Shown here in pieces: positions 1 to 9,231 of a stretch of 64,000 nucleotides of DNA (positions are counted from its first letter, which is position 1; every line of letters starts with the position of its first letter). The notes beneath the pieces were generated by a model, which had not been told where the DNA came from, searched no databases, and saw nothing but the letters and a program-made list of their open reading frames with translations. The position numbers were made by a program, and so were the translations under genes. The stretch is from Criblamydia sequanensis CRIB-18. Lineage in GTDB: Bacteria; Chlamydiota; Chlamydiia; Chlamydiales; Criblamydiaceae. Where the stretch lies: contig NZ_CCEJ010000012.1 of assembly GCF_000750955.1 (NCBI RefSeq), positions 1-64,000 on the forward strand, read 5' to 3'.

Positions 1-132
1 TTTACCAAGCTCTTCAAAGGGTTTATCGACCGCTTTTTCAACCGCACTTTCTTCAGCTGTTTTAACCGCAGGAGGCTCTATAGGATATTTAGAAGTAATT
101 GACTCACATTCTTTTACAGGCCTCACTTGCAT
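1..132 (-). CDS. Hypothetical protein, N-terminal 44 residues only (cut by window edge)
   Basis: An open frame on the minus strand starts at the ATG at 130-132 and runs off the left edge of the window without a stop. An in-frame TGA lies just upstream of the ATG, so this is the only ATG start in the frame. The visible 44 residues are rich in Glu, Lys, Ala and Val (AEESAVEKAVDKPFEELG) and look like a disordered or helical N-terminus. No Shine-Dalgarno stands at good spacing; a CGAGGA lies about 20 bases upstream. It follows the hydrolase-like gene on the same strand after a 42-base gap. Function unknown. Confidence 0.5.
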   Translation of the reverse strand, partial: MQVRPVKECESITSKYPIEPPAVKTAEESAVEKAVDKPFEELGK

Positions 133-174
133 AAAACTTCAAAAGTTTAATCCTCGTAAAATAGTAAAAGAAAT

Positions 175-2139
175 TTATTCAAAGAAATCCATAGGATCTC
201 TCTGTTTGAGGATTCTTTCCCAGAATGAATTCGGCTCTTTTTCCTGTTCCTGAACTTTATCTTTCTGATGAGGTTTATAGGGGACTGTTGAAAGGGTTTC
301 TTCGTAGGGGATACTTTCTTCTTTAGTTTTAGGCAAAAAGTCAATTGCCTTAAAGAAGTCCATTACAGCCTCTCTTGACTCTCTACCTTTCCACCAATTA
401 GTTACATGCGTTCCACCAGGGTTCATTGACAGCTTAATGACCTGATTACGTCTCTTTGTCAATAAAGCATCAATCATTAATTCCGGATGATGAGAGGGTA
501 CCAAATCATCACCCCCCTCCCCTCTATATGGAACATTGGTATTTATTAACTGGTGCCCTCTATTATATCTAAGATCTTCTGCGGTATTATAGCCGCTGAA
601 TAGAGCCTTTACAAGGCCTTCAACAATAAAATTAAGTTTTACAATGTAAGGTGCCCAGCTTTTAAAATTCCTCAGTTCATACTCCAGGGTATTTTTTTCA
701 GCCTCCTGTTCACTTGGTATCTTATCTTGTATGGCTTTTTCACAAAAATCATTAATACTTTGCATAACAATTTCATGAAAATTAGCTAAATTTTGATCCA
801 TCATTAAATTAATTTTAGGATATTTTTTTCCAAGCCACGCTGTCGGGGCTGCCCCAAAGCATTCTCCTTTAGCTAAGATTTCATTATTTTTCAGATGTTT
901 GATTTCTCGAAGATATTTATACGCCGATTCAATTGAGGCATTTATATTGTTATTATCGGCAAGTCCAGTGCTTAGCCCCTTCCCAGGGTTATTATACACC
1001 ATGACATTAATTCCCTCTAATGCGTAAGATAACATCTCAGGTATGTGACCCTCGTAAACATCTGTTTGGTTTTGGGTAAGCAAAATTGTTTTCTTTGTAT
1101 CGCTAATTTTTTCAGGGATTCCGATTTTAAGTTTCATTTCGCTATCTTTAATCTCATTTTCGAAAAACATTTCCAATGCGGGAATATTCTTTTTTCTGAC
1201 AAGAAAAACCTGATCTTTAGAATATACGATGCTCCAACTGGTGGTTTGCAAAAGATGTCTCTTTTCTTCTGGAAGGGCATCCCAATCTTTGATATCAAAT
1301 ACAATAGCTGGAAATTCATCCACTATCTCTAAAACATTTTCATCTATTTTCCCTGATTCACTAATGTTTAAGTCATTAAAAGAAAATATAAGATGGGTTT
1401 TATAGTTAGCATCCTTATGGTAGCTATAGGTTGACTTTAAGAGCCTATCATAAGAAACAAGATCCACTAAATAAAACTTGCCGGTGGAAGCATCTTTAAT
1501 AATTTTTTTATCAAATAAACCAAAAGTGGATTCTTTTAGATTAGCCATTTGATCTTCATCGAAATTTAACTCATGCAAAACTATGGGAAGCTCATTTTCT
1601 GGCGGTTCATTCTCCTTCTGCTCAAACTTACCCTCGACATGAAGATAGCATCTCTTCATCTTATTAAAGGGGCTATTTTCCGGAATTTCTAATTTTAAAG
1701 TCTTTCTTTGACCGCCTACTTCCTCCAACCTTTTGATCAAGTTAGCCGAACTAAGGTAATGAGCATCTACAGTTTCATGAGTGGTACTTTTAAATTGAAG
1801 ATGCTCTGCTCCAAAAAATTTTAGTAGGGGGTGCTTACCCTTCTTGATCCTTTCCGGATCCCAGTCCTTTAAAGCGCCTCGAACTATGGTATTTGAATTT
1901 AACATTCCTCCTAGATACTTCGTAAAATCTAAGAAACGAGCCACTTTCCTAAAGAAGGAGACAAAAGCGTTACCTGTAAAATCGTAGAATTTAGTTTCTG
2001 AAAGTTGCTCCAAAGGAGTTTGCACAGCTTCAATTACCTTGATTTCTTCAGCAGTTCTTTCACCCTTTTGGTGGTTTTGAATATCATGAGTATTTAAAGG
2101 CCTAGTTCCTTGTATGGGTAGTGGATTTGCTCCCTGCAT
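175..2139 (-). CDS. Large alpha/beta-hydrolase-like protein with Cys in the nucleophile elbow
   Basis: A 654-residue protein with ATG start and TGAGGTCTT as ribosome binding site. The C-terminal half (about 345-600) reads like an alpha/beta-hydrolase: an oxyanion-type segment VMVYNNPGKG (379-388), a nucleophile elbow GECFGAA (425-431) with Cys427 where serine is usual, an acidic candidate in GGDDLVPSHH (542-551; Asp544/545), and a late His in NPGGTHVTNWW (His578). The N-terminal 340 residues are unrecognised, have no signal peptide and are rich in charged residues. Cys nucleophiles are known in dienelactone hydrolases, so a working hydrolase or acyltransferase is possible. I infer a cytosolic or secreted chlamydia-type protein; the substrate is unknown. 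It is transcribed away from the gene at 2277 across an AT-rich divergent region. Confidence 0.6.
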   Translation of the reverse strand: MQGANPLPIQGTRPLNTHDIQNHQKGERTAEEIKVIEAVQTPLEQLSETKFYDFTGNAFVSFFRKVARFLDFTKYLGGMLNSNTIVRGALKDWDPERIKKGKHPLLKFFGAEHLQFKSTTHETVDAHYLSSANLIKRLEEVGGQRKTLKLEIPENSPFNKMKRCYLHVEGKFEQKENEPPENELPIVLHELNFDEDQMANLKESTFGLFDKKIIKDASTGKFYLVDLVSYDRLLKSTYSYHKDANYKTHLIFSFNDLNISESGKIDENVLEIVDEFPAIVFDIKDWDALPEEKRHLLQTTSWSIVYSKDQVFLVRKKNIPALEMFFENEIKDSEMKLKIGIPEKISDTKKTILLTQNQTDVYEGHIPEMLSYALEGINVMVYNNPGKGLSTGLADNNNINASIESAYKYLREIKHLKNNEILAKGECFGAAPTAWLGKKYPKINLMMDQNLANFHEIVMQSINDFCEKAIQDKIPSEQEAEKNTLEYELRNFKSWAPYIVKLNFIVEGLVKALFSGYNTAEDLRYNRGHQLINTNVPYRGEGGDDLVPSHHPELMIDALLTKRRNQVIKLSMNPGGTHVTNWWKGRESREAVMDFFKAIDFLPKTKEESIPYEETLSTVPYKPHQKDKVQEQEKEPNSFWERILKQRDPMDFFE

Positions 2140-2276
2140 AAGACCTCATTATTAGTTTAAAAAAACTGACTAATAATATTATAAATTAAACTATTATTAT
2201 TTATAATTAGTTAGGGCAATTTATTTTTTTAAAAAAGATGTAAATTAAGAAACAATTAAGTTTGTAAAGGGGTTTT
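2140..2276. promoter_or_regulatory. AT-rich divergent intergenic region with a perfect inverted repeat
   Basis: This 137-base spacer lies between divergent genes. It holds a perfect 9-base inverted repeat, ATTATTAGT (2148-2156) and ACTAATAAT (2169-2177), directly upstream of the Shine-Dalgarno of the minus-strand gene, so it would form a hairpin in that 5' UTR. A TATAAT at 2202-2207 could be the -10 box of the plus-strand gene, with only a weak TTATAA 17 bases upstream. The high AT content makes chance matches likely. Confidence 0.35.
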
Positions 2277-3452
2277 ATGGTTAAAGTTGAACCTTTATTA
2301 TCCAATTTGACAAGAGCCTTTGAAGCTCTTGAAACGAATCAAGCGGTTACCCTATCCTCTACTGAAGAAAAAACCATGGCCCTCTTTCGAAGGGAAGTAA
2401 AGGCACCCAAAGAAGCCATTTCAATAAATCAAACGACAGCGGCTCACCTCGAAGAAGCTTTATCGATTCTTAAAGGCGAAATTAAACCTAAAAATGCGAG
2501 CCAGGAAGCTCAAAAAATAGCCAAATTTGTTCAAGATGAAATCAAGCTTGCCCAAAAAGATAAGCCAAGACGCCTTAGAAACGAAATTCAAATGATAGGT
2601 CTCTCAATTACAGAGGGTTTTCTTATTCGCCTCAATGAAAATCGAGAAAAACAAGAACGAGCCCATGTCATTAAAGAAGCCATTCTGGGTAAAGACGGCC
2701 TTGTTGAAACAAGAGAAAACCTAAGCTCGGAAAAGCCTAAAAATACAAAGCAAATAGGCCAAGACGCCGCTCGCTATTTGGAACAAGGTAAAACAGAAGT
2801 TATAATAAATAACCGCCCGGTTTTTTCAAAAGAAGGCAGTTTAGCTCTTAAAGAAAACAAAGTTAGCGCTTTTAAAGAGCGCATAATAGCCTATTTTTCT
2901 CTGCTTTCTCAATTTTCTTTAGGGAAAAAAAGTAAAAAATTAGAAGAAGACATTGCAAAACTTGAGGGAAAAGATCTCAATGAATTAACTAACAAGTTTT
3001 CGAACTTTTTTCAAAGTCATGTGGAGGAGCTTTTAAACTCTAAAGATCCAAAAGAAATCCGGTTCGGCAAGCTTTTATTAGCCACCCTTTCTCAAGGTTT
3101 TACAGTCGGCGCTTCAGGGCCGCTATTTATGGCTCTAAAGGGACTACCCTTTGCCAAAGAATTAGGCAAACCTGAAATAGAAACTACAATTAATCTTGAT
3201 GAAATAAGAAAAACTGCCGAGATAGAAAGAAAAACCACTTTTCCAAGAAAAGATGGCTCTTCCGGGCCCTATCTCGTTGTACGAACCAAAATTTCAATAG
3301 CTGAAGAGAAAACAGAAACTCAGTATTTATATGAAATTCATTTTCCGGATGAAAGCTTTAGTAAAGAGGCGCAAGAACTAAGAAAAGAGCTTTTTAAAGC
3401 CGGACTTCCAAGGGATTCAGAAGACATAAAATTTATTAATATCATGGATTAA
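2277..3452 (+). CDS. Hypothetical charged protein, 391 aa
   Basis: ATG start with AAAGGGG seven to ten bases upstream. The protein is rich in Lys and Glu and mostly predicted helical. One hydrophobic, glycine-containing stretch at about 262-298 (with LSQGFTVGASGPLFMALKG) could be a buried or membrane-associated helix. No signal peptide and no known domain are visible. It ends only a few bases before the exonuclease gene, so it may be co-transcribed with the DNA-repair cassette, but nothing in the protein suggests a repair function. Unrecognised. Confidence 0.7.
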   Translation: MVKVEPLLSNLTRAFEALETNQAVTLSSTEEKTMALFRREVKAPKEAISINQTTAAHLEEALSILKGEIKPKNASQEAQKIAKFVQDEIKLAQKDKPRRLRNEIQMIGLSITEGFLIRLNENREKQERAHVIKEAILGKDGLVETRENLSSEKPKNTKQIGQDAARYLEQGKTEVIINNRPVFSKEGSLALKENKVSAFKERIIAYFSLLSQFSLGKKSKKLEEDIAKLEGKDLNELTNKFSNFFQSHVEELLNSKDPKEIRFGKLLLATLSQGFTVGASGPLFMALKGLPFAKELGKPEIETTINLDEIRKTAEIERKTTFPRKDGSSGPYLVVRTKISIAEEKTETQYLYEIHFPDESFSKEAQELRKELFKAGLPRDSEDIKFINIMD

Positions 3453-3456
3453 GAAC

Positions 3457-4464
3457 ATGAAAGATAGCTTAGTTGTCCAAAAGCAAGGGTTATTTTATAA
3501 GCCCGGGAATTTTTATATCGACCCTCTTAGACCTGTTCCTGTGGCTTTGATTACTCATGCTCATGGAGACCATGCAAGAAGCGGTTCCGGAGAATACATC
3601 ACCTCAGAGAAAAATGCGGCTCTCTTACGAAGAAGAGTTGGGTCCGATGCCAAAATAACTTCTTACCCTTATGGGGAACCTTTTATCTTAAATAACTCTC
3701 AAATCTCCTTTCATCCGGCAGGCCATATATTAGGCTCAAGCCAAATAAGATGTGAAAGTAATTCCTATGTGACCTTGATTTCAGGAGATTATAAAAGACA
3801 GGAAGATCAAACTGCCGATCCCTTCGAAACCATACCTTGCGATCTATTTGTAACAGAAGCCACTTTCGGCCTCCCCATTTATAATTGGCCGACAGTTGAG
3901 ACCTCAACCCATGAAATTTTAAAGTGGTGGCAGCAAAATGCCAAAGACGGCTTTGCTTCAATTTTATTTTGTTATGCCCTTGGAAAAGCCCAACGGATAT
4001 TACAAATGATAAAAAATCATCATCAGACAGGCCCAGTCTATGTTCATGGGTCTATTCAAGCTTTCAATACTCTCTATCAAGAAGAAGGTTTTGATTTTTC
4101 TTTTGCTACCTCTCCTCTTGATAACCCTAAAAATTTTGATTATAGCAACGCTTTAATCTTAGCCCCTCCTTCTACCTTTAGATCCGTATGGATGAAGCGT
4201 TTCTTGCCTTGCAAAACCGCTTTTGCTTCCGGTTGGTCTCTTGTTAGAGGCAATAGACGTCGAAGCGGCTATGACAAGGGGTTAGTCCTCTCCGATCATG
4301 CCGATTGGAAGGATCTTTTACGAACCATAAAGGAAACAAAAGCTAAGAAAGTGCTCGTCACCCATGGGTATGAGCAACTTTTAAGCCGCTATCTCAAAGA
4401 AGAGCTTGGTATTGACGCGAAACCCCTTGCAGGTTATGGCTTTATTCCGAATGAGGAGGAGTAA
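3457..4464 (+). CDS. Ligase-associated MBL-fold/beta-CASP DNA exonuclease
   Basis: 335 residues. The metallo-beta-lactamase metal motif is plain: THAHGDHA with His34, His36, Asp38 and His39. It is followed by HPAGHILGSSQ, SGDYKR and, near the C-terminus, SDHADW and VTHGYEQ, which are the motifs of the beta-CASP/mRNA 3'-end-processing-like group. In bacteria this version travels with an ATP-dependent DNA ligase and an Lhr-type helicase and is annotated as the ligase-associated DNA exonuclease, a Mn-dependent nuclease in the characterised example. Here it is the first enzyme of that cassette and overlaps the ligase by one base. A cytosolic role in DNA end processing is inferred from family and context. 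Confidence 0.85.
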   Translation: MKDSLVVQKQGLFYKPGNFYIDPLRPVPVALITHAHGDHARSGSGEYITSEKNAALLRRRVGSDAKITSYPYGEPFILNNSQISFHPAGHILGSSQIRCESNSYVTLISGDYKRQEDQTADPFETIPCDLFVTEATFGLPIYNWPTVETSTHEILKWWQQNAKDGFASILFCYALGKAQRILQMIKNHHQTGPVYVHGSIQAFNTLYQEEGFDFSFATSPLDNPKNFDYSNALILAPPSTFRSVWMKRFLPCKTAFASGWSLVRGNRRRSGYDKGLVLSDHADWKDLLRTIKETKAKKVLVTHGYEQLLSRYLKEELGIDAKPLAGYGFIPNEEE

Positions 4465-6065
4465 TGGAGCGGTTTTTAGAACTCTTCCAAAGTCTTGATC
4501 AAACCACTTCCACGAATGAAAAAAAAAGGGCGCTCACTCATTATTTTAAAACAGCTCCTAAAGAAGATGCGGTTTGGGCTCTCTTTTTTTTAAGCGGACG
4601 CCGCATTAAAAGCCTTATTACAAGTAGACAAATAGGGGTTTGGGCCCAGGAAAAATCAAATCTTCCCCATTGGCTTTTTATGGAATCGTATGGGTCGGTC
4701 GGAGACACAGCCGAAACTGCGGCTTTACTCGTGCCGGGACAAACTCAAGAATTTGAAGCCTTATCTCTTTCCTATTGGATGGAAGAGCGGATCTTACCCC
4801 TTATTTCCCAAACCGAAGAAGAAAAAAAAGAAAAAGTATTTCTTTATTGGGACAAATTGCCGTCGCAAGGCAAATTTATTTTTAATAAAATTCTTACCGG
4901 GGCTTTTCGAGTAGGTGTCTCAGAGCAACTTGTTGCAAAAGCCTTAGCTGAAGCGTATAATATCACCCCGGAAAGGGTTTTAAGTAAGTTGCAAGTCCCT
5001 TTTGAACCAACTTCTGCTTTTTTTGATAATCTGGTTTCAAAAACATCTTCAGACTCTACAAGTTTAGTCCCGTATCCTTTTTACTTAGCCTCCCCCCTTG
5101 ATCGATCTTTGGAACACTTAGGCCGAGTGGATGAGTTTCTTGTCGAGTGGAAGTGGGATGGAATTCGCTGCCAAGCTGTAAAAAATGAAGCCGGGACTTC
5201 CCTTTGGTCCCGAGGCGGCGAACTGATCACACATAGCTTTCCTGAACTTTCCGAAGAGTTGTCGAGACTCTCTTTTTCAGGGATTTTAGATGGGGAAATT
5301 TTAGTTTATGAAAACAATAAACCAAGAGCTTTCGGGCATTTGCAAAAAAGGCTCGGCCGGAAAAAGGTGTCTCAGGACATGCTTAAAAAATACCCGGTTA
5401 CTTTTATAGTTTATGATCTTTTAAAGCTTGGAACTGAAGATCTAAGGCAAATTCCCTTAGAATCAAGGCGGGAAAAATTACTTGAAATTCTAATGGAATT
5501 TGACCCGAATTTCTTTATCCCCTCTCTTTCATTAACAGCCAATAGCTGGGAGGAAGTGAAAGAGCTTAGAGAAAATGCCATAAGTCAGGGGACAGAAGGC
5601 CTTATGATCAAAAAAAGGGATTCCATTTATGGCTATAAACGTGAAAAAGGGTATTGGTGGAAGTATAAAGTAGACCCTTTTTCAATTGACGCTGTTTTAA
5701 TGTATGCTGAACCTGGTTCTGGTAAGAGATCGGGTCAATATACCGATTATACTTTCGGGGTTTGGGAAAAAGGAGAGCTTGTACCGGTGGCTAAAGCTTA
5801 TTCCGGGCTTACTCTAAAAGAGATTGAAGAGTTGGATCGTTGGATTAGAAGACACACGCTTGAAAAATTTGGGCCTGTTAGGCAGGTAGAGCCTTTCCAC
5901 GTCTTTGAAATCAGGTTCGAGGGCATCCAGGAATCCAACAGGCATAAAGCAAAATTAGCGCTCCGCTTTCCAAGACTTGGGCTTTGGAGAAAGGATAAGC
6001 CGGTAAGTGAGGCAGATACGCTCGACAATTTAAGAATTTTACTAAGGAATGTCGACAATCGATGA
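4464..6065 (+). CDS. ATP-dependent DNA ligase (repair-cassette type)
   Basis: 533 residues. The start ATG overlaps the exonuclease stop (TAATG) and has GAGGAGG just upstream. The N-terminal about 200 residues form the helical DNA-binding domain of type I ATP ligases. The nucleotidyltransferase motif I is EWKWDGIR with Lys230 as the AMP-accepting lysine, followed by LWSRGGE (motif Ia), LDGEILVY (motif III), EGLMIKK (motif IV) and WWKYK (motif V). An OB-fold ends the protein. Unlike replicative NAD-dependent LigA, this family serves repair and is found in the Lhr-Core/exonuclease/phosphoesterase cluster, as here. The stop overlaps the next start by four bases (ATGA), so translation is coupled. 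Confidence 0.9.
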   Translation: MERFLELFQSLDQTTSTNEKKRALTHYFKTAPKEDAVWALFFLSGRRIKSLITSRQIGVWAQEKSNLPHWLFMESYGSVGDTAETAALLVPGQTQEFEALSLSYWMEERILPLISQTEEEKKEKVFLYWDKLPSQGKFIFNKILTGAFRVGVSEQLVAKALAEAYNITPERVLSKLQVPFEPTSAFFDNLVSKTSSDSTSLVPYPFYLASPLDRSLEHLGRVDEFLVEWKWDGIRCQAVKNEAGTSLWSRGGELITHSFPELSEELSRLSFSGILDGEILVYENNKPRAFGHLQKRLGRKKVSQDMLKKYPVTFIVYDLLKLGTEDLRQIPLESRREKLLEILMEFDPNFFIPSLSLTANSWEEVKELRENAISQGTEGLMIKKRDSIYGYKREKGYWWKYKVDPFSIDAVLMYAEPGSGKRSGQYTDYTFGVWEKGELVPVAKAYSGLTLKEIEELDRWIRRHTLEKFGPVRQVEPFHVFEIRFEGIQESNRHKAKLALRFPRLGLWRKDKPVSEADTLDNLRILLRNVDNR

Positions 6066-8467
6066 AAATTGCAACTGCTTATTTTAGCAAAAAAAATTAC
6101 CGCCCTTTTCCTTTCCAGGAAGAAACTTGGAATGCTATGGAAAAGGGGTTAAGCGGTCTTGTCTCAATTGCTACAGGCTCCGGAAAAACCTATGCCGTTT
6201 ATTTTGGAGCGTTAGAAAAAGCGATTCATGAACCCTATGAAGGGCTGCAAATTCTCTATATCTCCCCCTTGAGATCCTTGACAAGAGATGTTGAAAAAGC
6301 GCTTATGGATCCCATAAAAACTTTATCGCTTCCTCTTACTATCGAAAGCAGGACAAGCGACACAGCTTCCAAAATAAAATCGAAACAGCTTAGAGTTTTA
6401 CCAAATATTCTAATCACTACACCTGAGAGCTTATCCCTTCTTCTTTCCCACGACTCTGATTCTTTCAAAGGATTGCAAACCATCATCATCGATGAGTGGC
6501 ATGAACTTCTAGGCACTAAAAGAGGTGTGCTTCTAGAGCTTTCCCTAGCCCATCTAAGAAGAGTTTCCCCAAAAGTAAGCACGTGGGCCATTTCAGCAAC
6601 TATTGGAAACTTAGAGGAAGCAGCGCAAATAGCTGTCGGAGCGAAAAATCCCTATAGTCTTATTTCAAAAAATGTAGCTAGAGCCTTAGAATGCCAGATT
6701 ATTCTTCCTGATGAATTAAAAGAGATGCCTTTAACCGGACGGTATGGACTAAGGCTTTTTCCCTATGTCATTCCCTACCTTGATCCTGAAAGCACGACTA
6801 TCATTTTTGTTAATACAAGAGCTCAAGCAGAGAGCTGGTTTAGGGCTATTTCTGAATTTGAAAAAGGATGGAAGAAAATAACCGCTCTCCATCATAGCGC
6901 ACTCGATAGAGAGGTCCGGGAAGAGGTTGAGACGAAAGCCAAATCAGGAGACTTAAGCTTTATTATTGCCACCTCCTCGCTTGATCTAGGAATAGATTTT
7001 CCAAGTGTTGACAAAGTCATACAAATTGGATCTCCTAAAAGTGTCAGCCGCCTTTTACAAAGGGCCGGACGGTCAAGACATAGGCCGAATGAACCAAGCC
7101 ATATCCTTCTTCTGCCGACTCATGCACTTGAAGTCATTGAAATTAAATCTCTTATTCAAGCAGTTACAAAAAATAAAATAGAAAAGAGAGAGCCCTTAAC
7201 TCAAAATTTTGATGTTCTTGTGCAGCATTTGACAACCTTGGCTTTAGGCTCCGGGCTTGACCCGCATCTTGGCTTTGAAGAAGCCCTCTCTACCCATGCC
7301 TTTAAAGACTTAACCAAAGAAGAATTTGAAGAGTGTTTGGATTTCCTTATAAGAGGCGGAAAAAGTTTAAAGGCGTACCCGGACTACAAAAAAATTCATT
7401 TAGAGAACGGGCTTTTAAAGGTTAAAGAAAAGCAAATTGCTACAAGGCATCGACTAAGCATAGGCACGATTCAAAGCGAAGCTTCAGCATCCGTCAGAAT
7501 GGTAAAAGGTAAAAATGTGGGTTCATTAGAGGAAAGTTTTATTTCTCAATTAGCACCCGGGGAGCATTTTTCTTTAGGCGGGGTTGCCTATCAACTTATA
7601 CGCTATAAAGACCTTGTAGCTACCGTTCGATTAAGTAAAAATCCAAAACTAATCCACACCCCTATTTGGGGCGGGGGGCTTTTGCCTTTTTCAAAAACGG
7701 CAGCTTCTGAATTAAAGCTTGTTTTAGATGATTTCGCGACTAAAAAATCGAGGGACGACTCCATAACAACTAAAATTTTAGAGTGGCAAGAAAAAATATC
7801 TACCGTCCCGAAAAAGGAAGAGTTTCTGGTAGAAGAGATTAAAACCCGGGATGGCTGGCATCTTTTCTTTTATCCTTTGCTTGGAAGAAAAACCCATGAA
7901 GCCTTAGCGCTTCTTTTTTCTTATCGCTTAACTCACCTTTTTGAAACGACGCTCTCTTTTGCGGCCAATGATTTTGGGTTTGAAATCTTATCGAGTAAAA
8001 AGCTCGAGATTGACGAAAAGAAAATTAAAGAGTTATGCTCTTTGGATTCAGCCCTCCTTGATTTAGAGAAAAGCGTTCATCTCTCAGAGATTGCAAAAGT
8101 TAAATTTAGAGAAATCGCTAGAATCAGCGGGCTTGTGTTTACCGGATACCCGGGTGGATTTTCGAAAAGTTTAAGACAGCTACAAGCCTCTTCATCGCTT
8201 CTTTTCGATGTGTTCACAAAATATGACCCGGAGCAGTTTTTATTAAAACAAGCCTACTTTGAAGCAAAGCTTGAAAAACTTGGATTAGACGATTTTTTAG
8301 AAGACCTAAAATCAATTAACGAGCTTACAATTAAACACATAGAACTTAAGAAATTAAGTTTATTCTCTCTTCCTCTTTATGCGGAATTAGACTTGGGAAG
8401 ATTAAGTTCGGAAGATATTTTTAAACGAATAGAAACGATTCGGAAAGGCTGGAGAAAATCAGCATGA
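6062..8467 (+). CDS. Lhr-Core superfamily 2 DEXH helicase, ligase-associated
   Basis: 801 residues, close to the usual length of ligase-associated DEXH helicases and much shorter than full-length Lhr. Motifs seen: Q-like FPFQEETW, Walker A ATGSGKT (37-43), TTPES, DEWH (144-147), SAT (178-180), FVNTRAQAE (motif IV), TSSLDLGIDFP (motif V) and QRAGRSRHRP (motif VI). After the RecA domains come a winged-helix and the Lhr-Core beta-barrel region. Lhr-Core proteins are ssDNA-dependent 3'-5' helicases. The start codon overlaps the ligase stop and the end overlaps the phosphoesterase start, both by four bases, so the cassette is one transcript. Confidence 0.9.
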   Translation: MKIATAYFSKKNYRPFPFQEETWNAMEKGLSGLVSIATGSGKTYAVYFGALEKAIHEPYEGLQILYISPLRSLTRDVEKALMDPIKTLSLPLTIESRTSDTASKIKSKQLRVLPNILITTPESLSLLLSHDSDSFKGLQTIIIDEWHELLGTKRGVLLELSLAHLRRVSPKVSTWAISATIGNLEEAAQIAVGAKNPYSLISKNVARALECQIILPDELKEMPLTGRYGLRLFPYVIPYLDPESTTIIFVNTRAQAESWFRAISEFEKGWKKITALHHSALDREVREEVETKAKSGDLSFIIATSSLDLGIDFPSVDKVIQIGSPKSVSRLLQRAGRSRHRPNEPSHILLLPTHALEVIEIKSLIQAVTKNKIEKREPLTQNFDVLVQHLTTLALGSGLDPHLGFEEALSTHAFKDLTKEEFEECLDFLIRGGKSLKAYPDYKKIHLENGLLKVKEKQIATRHRLSIGTIQSEASASVRMVKGKNVGSLEESFISQLAPGEHFSLGGVAYQLIRYKDLVATVRLSKNPKLIHTPIWGGGLLPFSKTAASELKLVLDDFATKKSRDDSITTKILEWQEKISTVPKKEEFLVEEIKTRDGWHLFFYPLLGRKTHEALALLFSYRLTHLFETTLSFAANDFGFEILSSKKLEIDEKKIKELCSLDSALLDLEKSVHLSEIAKVKFREIARISGLVFTGYPGGFSKSLRQLQASSSLLFDVFTKYDPEQFLLKQAYFEAKLEKLGLDDFLEDLKSINELTIKHIELKKLSLFSLPLYAELDLGRLSSEDIFKRIETIRKGWRKSA

Positions 8468-9111
8468 GTGTCAGCATTAATCTTGGCGGCGAAAGTGTCG
8501 AACTGCTACCTGAAAAGGCCATTTTTTGGCCCGCAATGGAAATGCTGATTGTCGCTGATTTGCATCTTGGCAAAGCCGCAACTTTTCGAAAACTTGGCGT
8601 CGGTATCCCTGAAGGCAATATGGAAGAAGATCTAAACCTTCTTGAAATATGCGTAAAAAAGAGAAACGCAAAAAGATGTTTGATTTTAGGCGACCTTGTT
8701 CATTCAGGCGATGGCTTAACACCTTACGTTTTAGATCAAATTTCAAAATGGGTAAAAAGATTGCATTGCCCTTTATATCTTACACTTGGCAATCATGATA
8801 AAAGCCTAAAAGCTGAAAAGCTCGCTGAATGGGGAATCGCAGCTTCAGGAGACCCTCTTGTCATCCCTCCTTTTGCTTTTTGCCATCACCCACCGGATGA
8901 GACCCCGGATAGATTTACTATGGCAGGGCATATTCACCCTCAAGTCGTTCTAAAACAAGGACCTGATAGAGTCAGACTCCCTTGTTTCCATGTAAAGGAT
9001 CAGGTTGTAATTTTGCCTGCCTTTGGTTCATTCACAGGAGGCCACACGATCAGCTGGACCTCAAATGATCGAGTTTTTGCAACCACCGGAACAAGCCTCA
9101 TCGAAATTTAA
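8464..9111 (+). CDS. pdeM: Ligase-associated metallophosphoesterase (PdeM type)
   Basis: 215 residues. All the calcineurin-like phosphoesterase signatures are present in order: ADLHLGKA (Asp32, His34), GDLVHSG (Asp77), GNHD (Asn110, His111), a single His in CHHPPDE, and GHIHP (His156, His158). Family members in the DNA-ligase cluster are binuclear metal phosphodiesterases. It is the last gene of the four-gene repair cassette and overlaps the helicase by four bases. The gene ends about 120 bases before the host-attachment-family gene. Confidence 0.88.
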   Translation: MSVSINLGGESVELLPEKAIFWPAMEMLIVADLHLGKAATFRKLGVGIPEGNMEEDLNLLEICVKKRNAKRCLILGDLVHSGDGLTPYVLDQISKWVKRLHCPLYLTLGNHDKSLKAEKLAEWGIAASGDPLVIPPFAFCHHPPDETPDRFTMAGHIHPQVVLKQGPDRVRLPCFHVKDQVVILPAFGSFTGGHTISWTSNDRVFATTGTSLIEI

Positions 9112-9231
9112 AATGCGCCTTTAAAAGGACTTAAGTGTAAAATCTTTTTTTGGTTGTAAACTCAAGCTTTAGACCCTAAAATAAGACTTTAGGAAGAAAG
9201 CTTTTCTTCTTCTAATTTTTTGGGGGGCACC

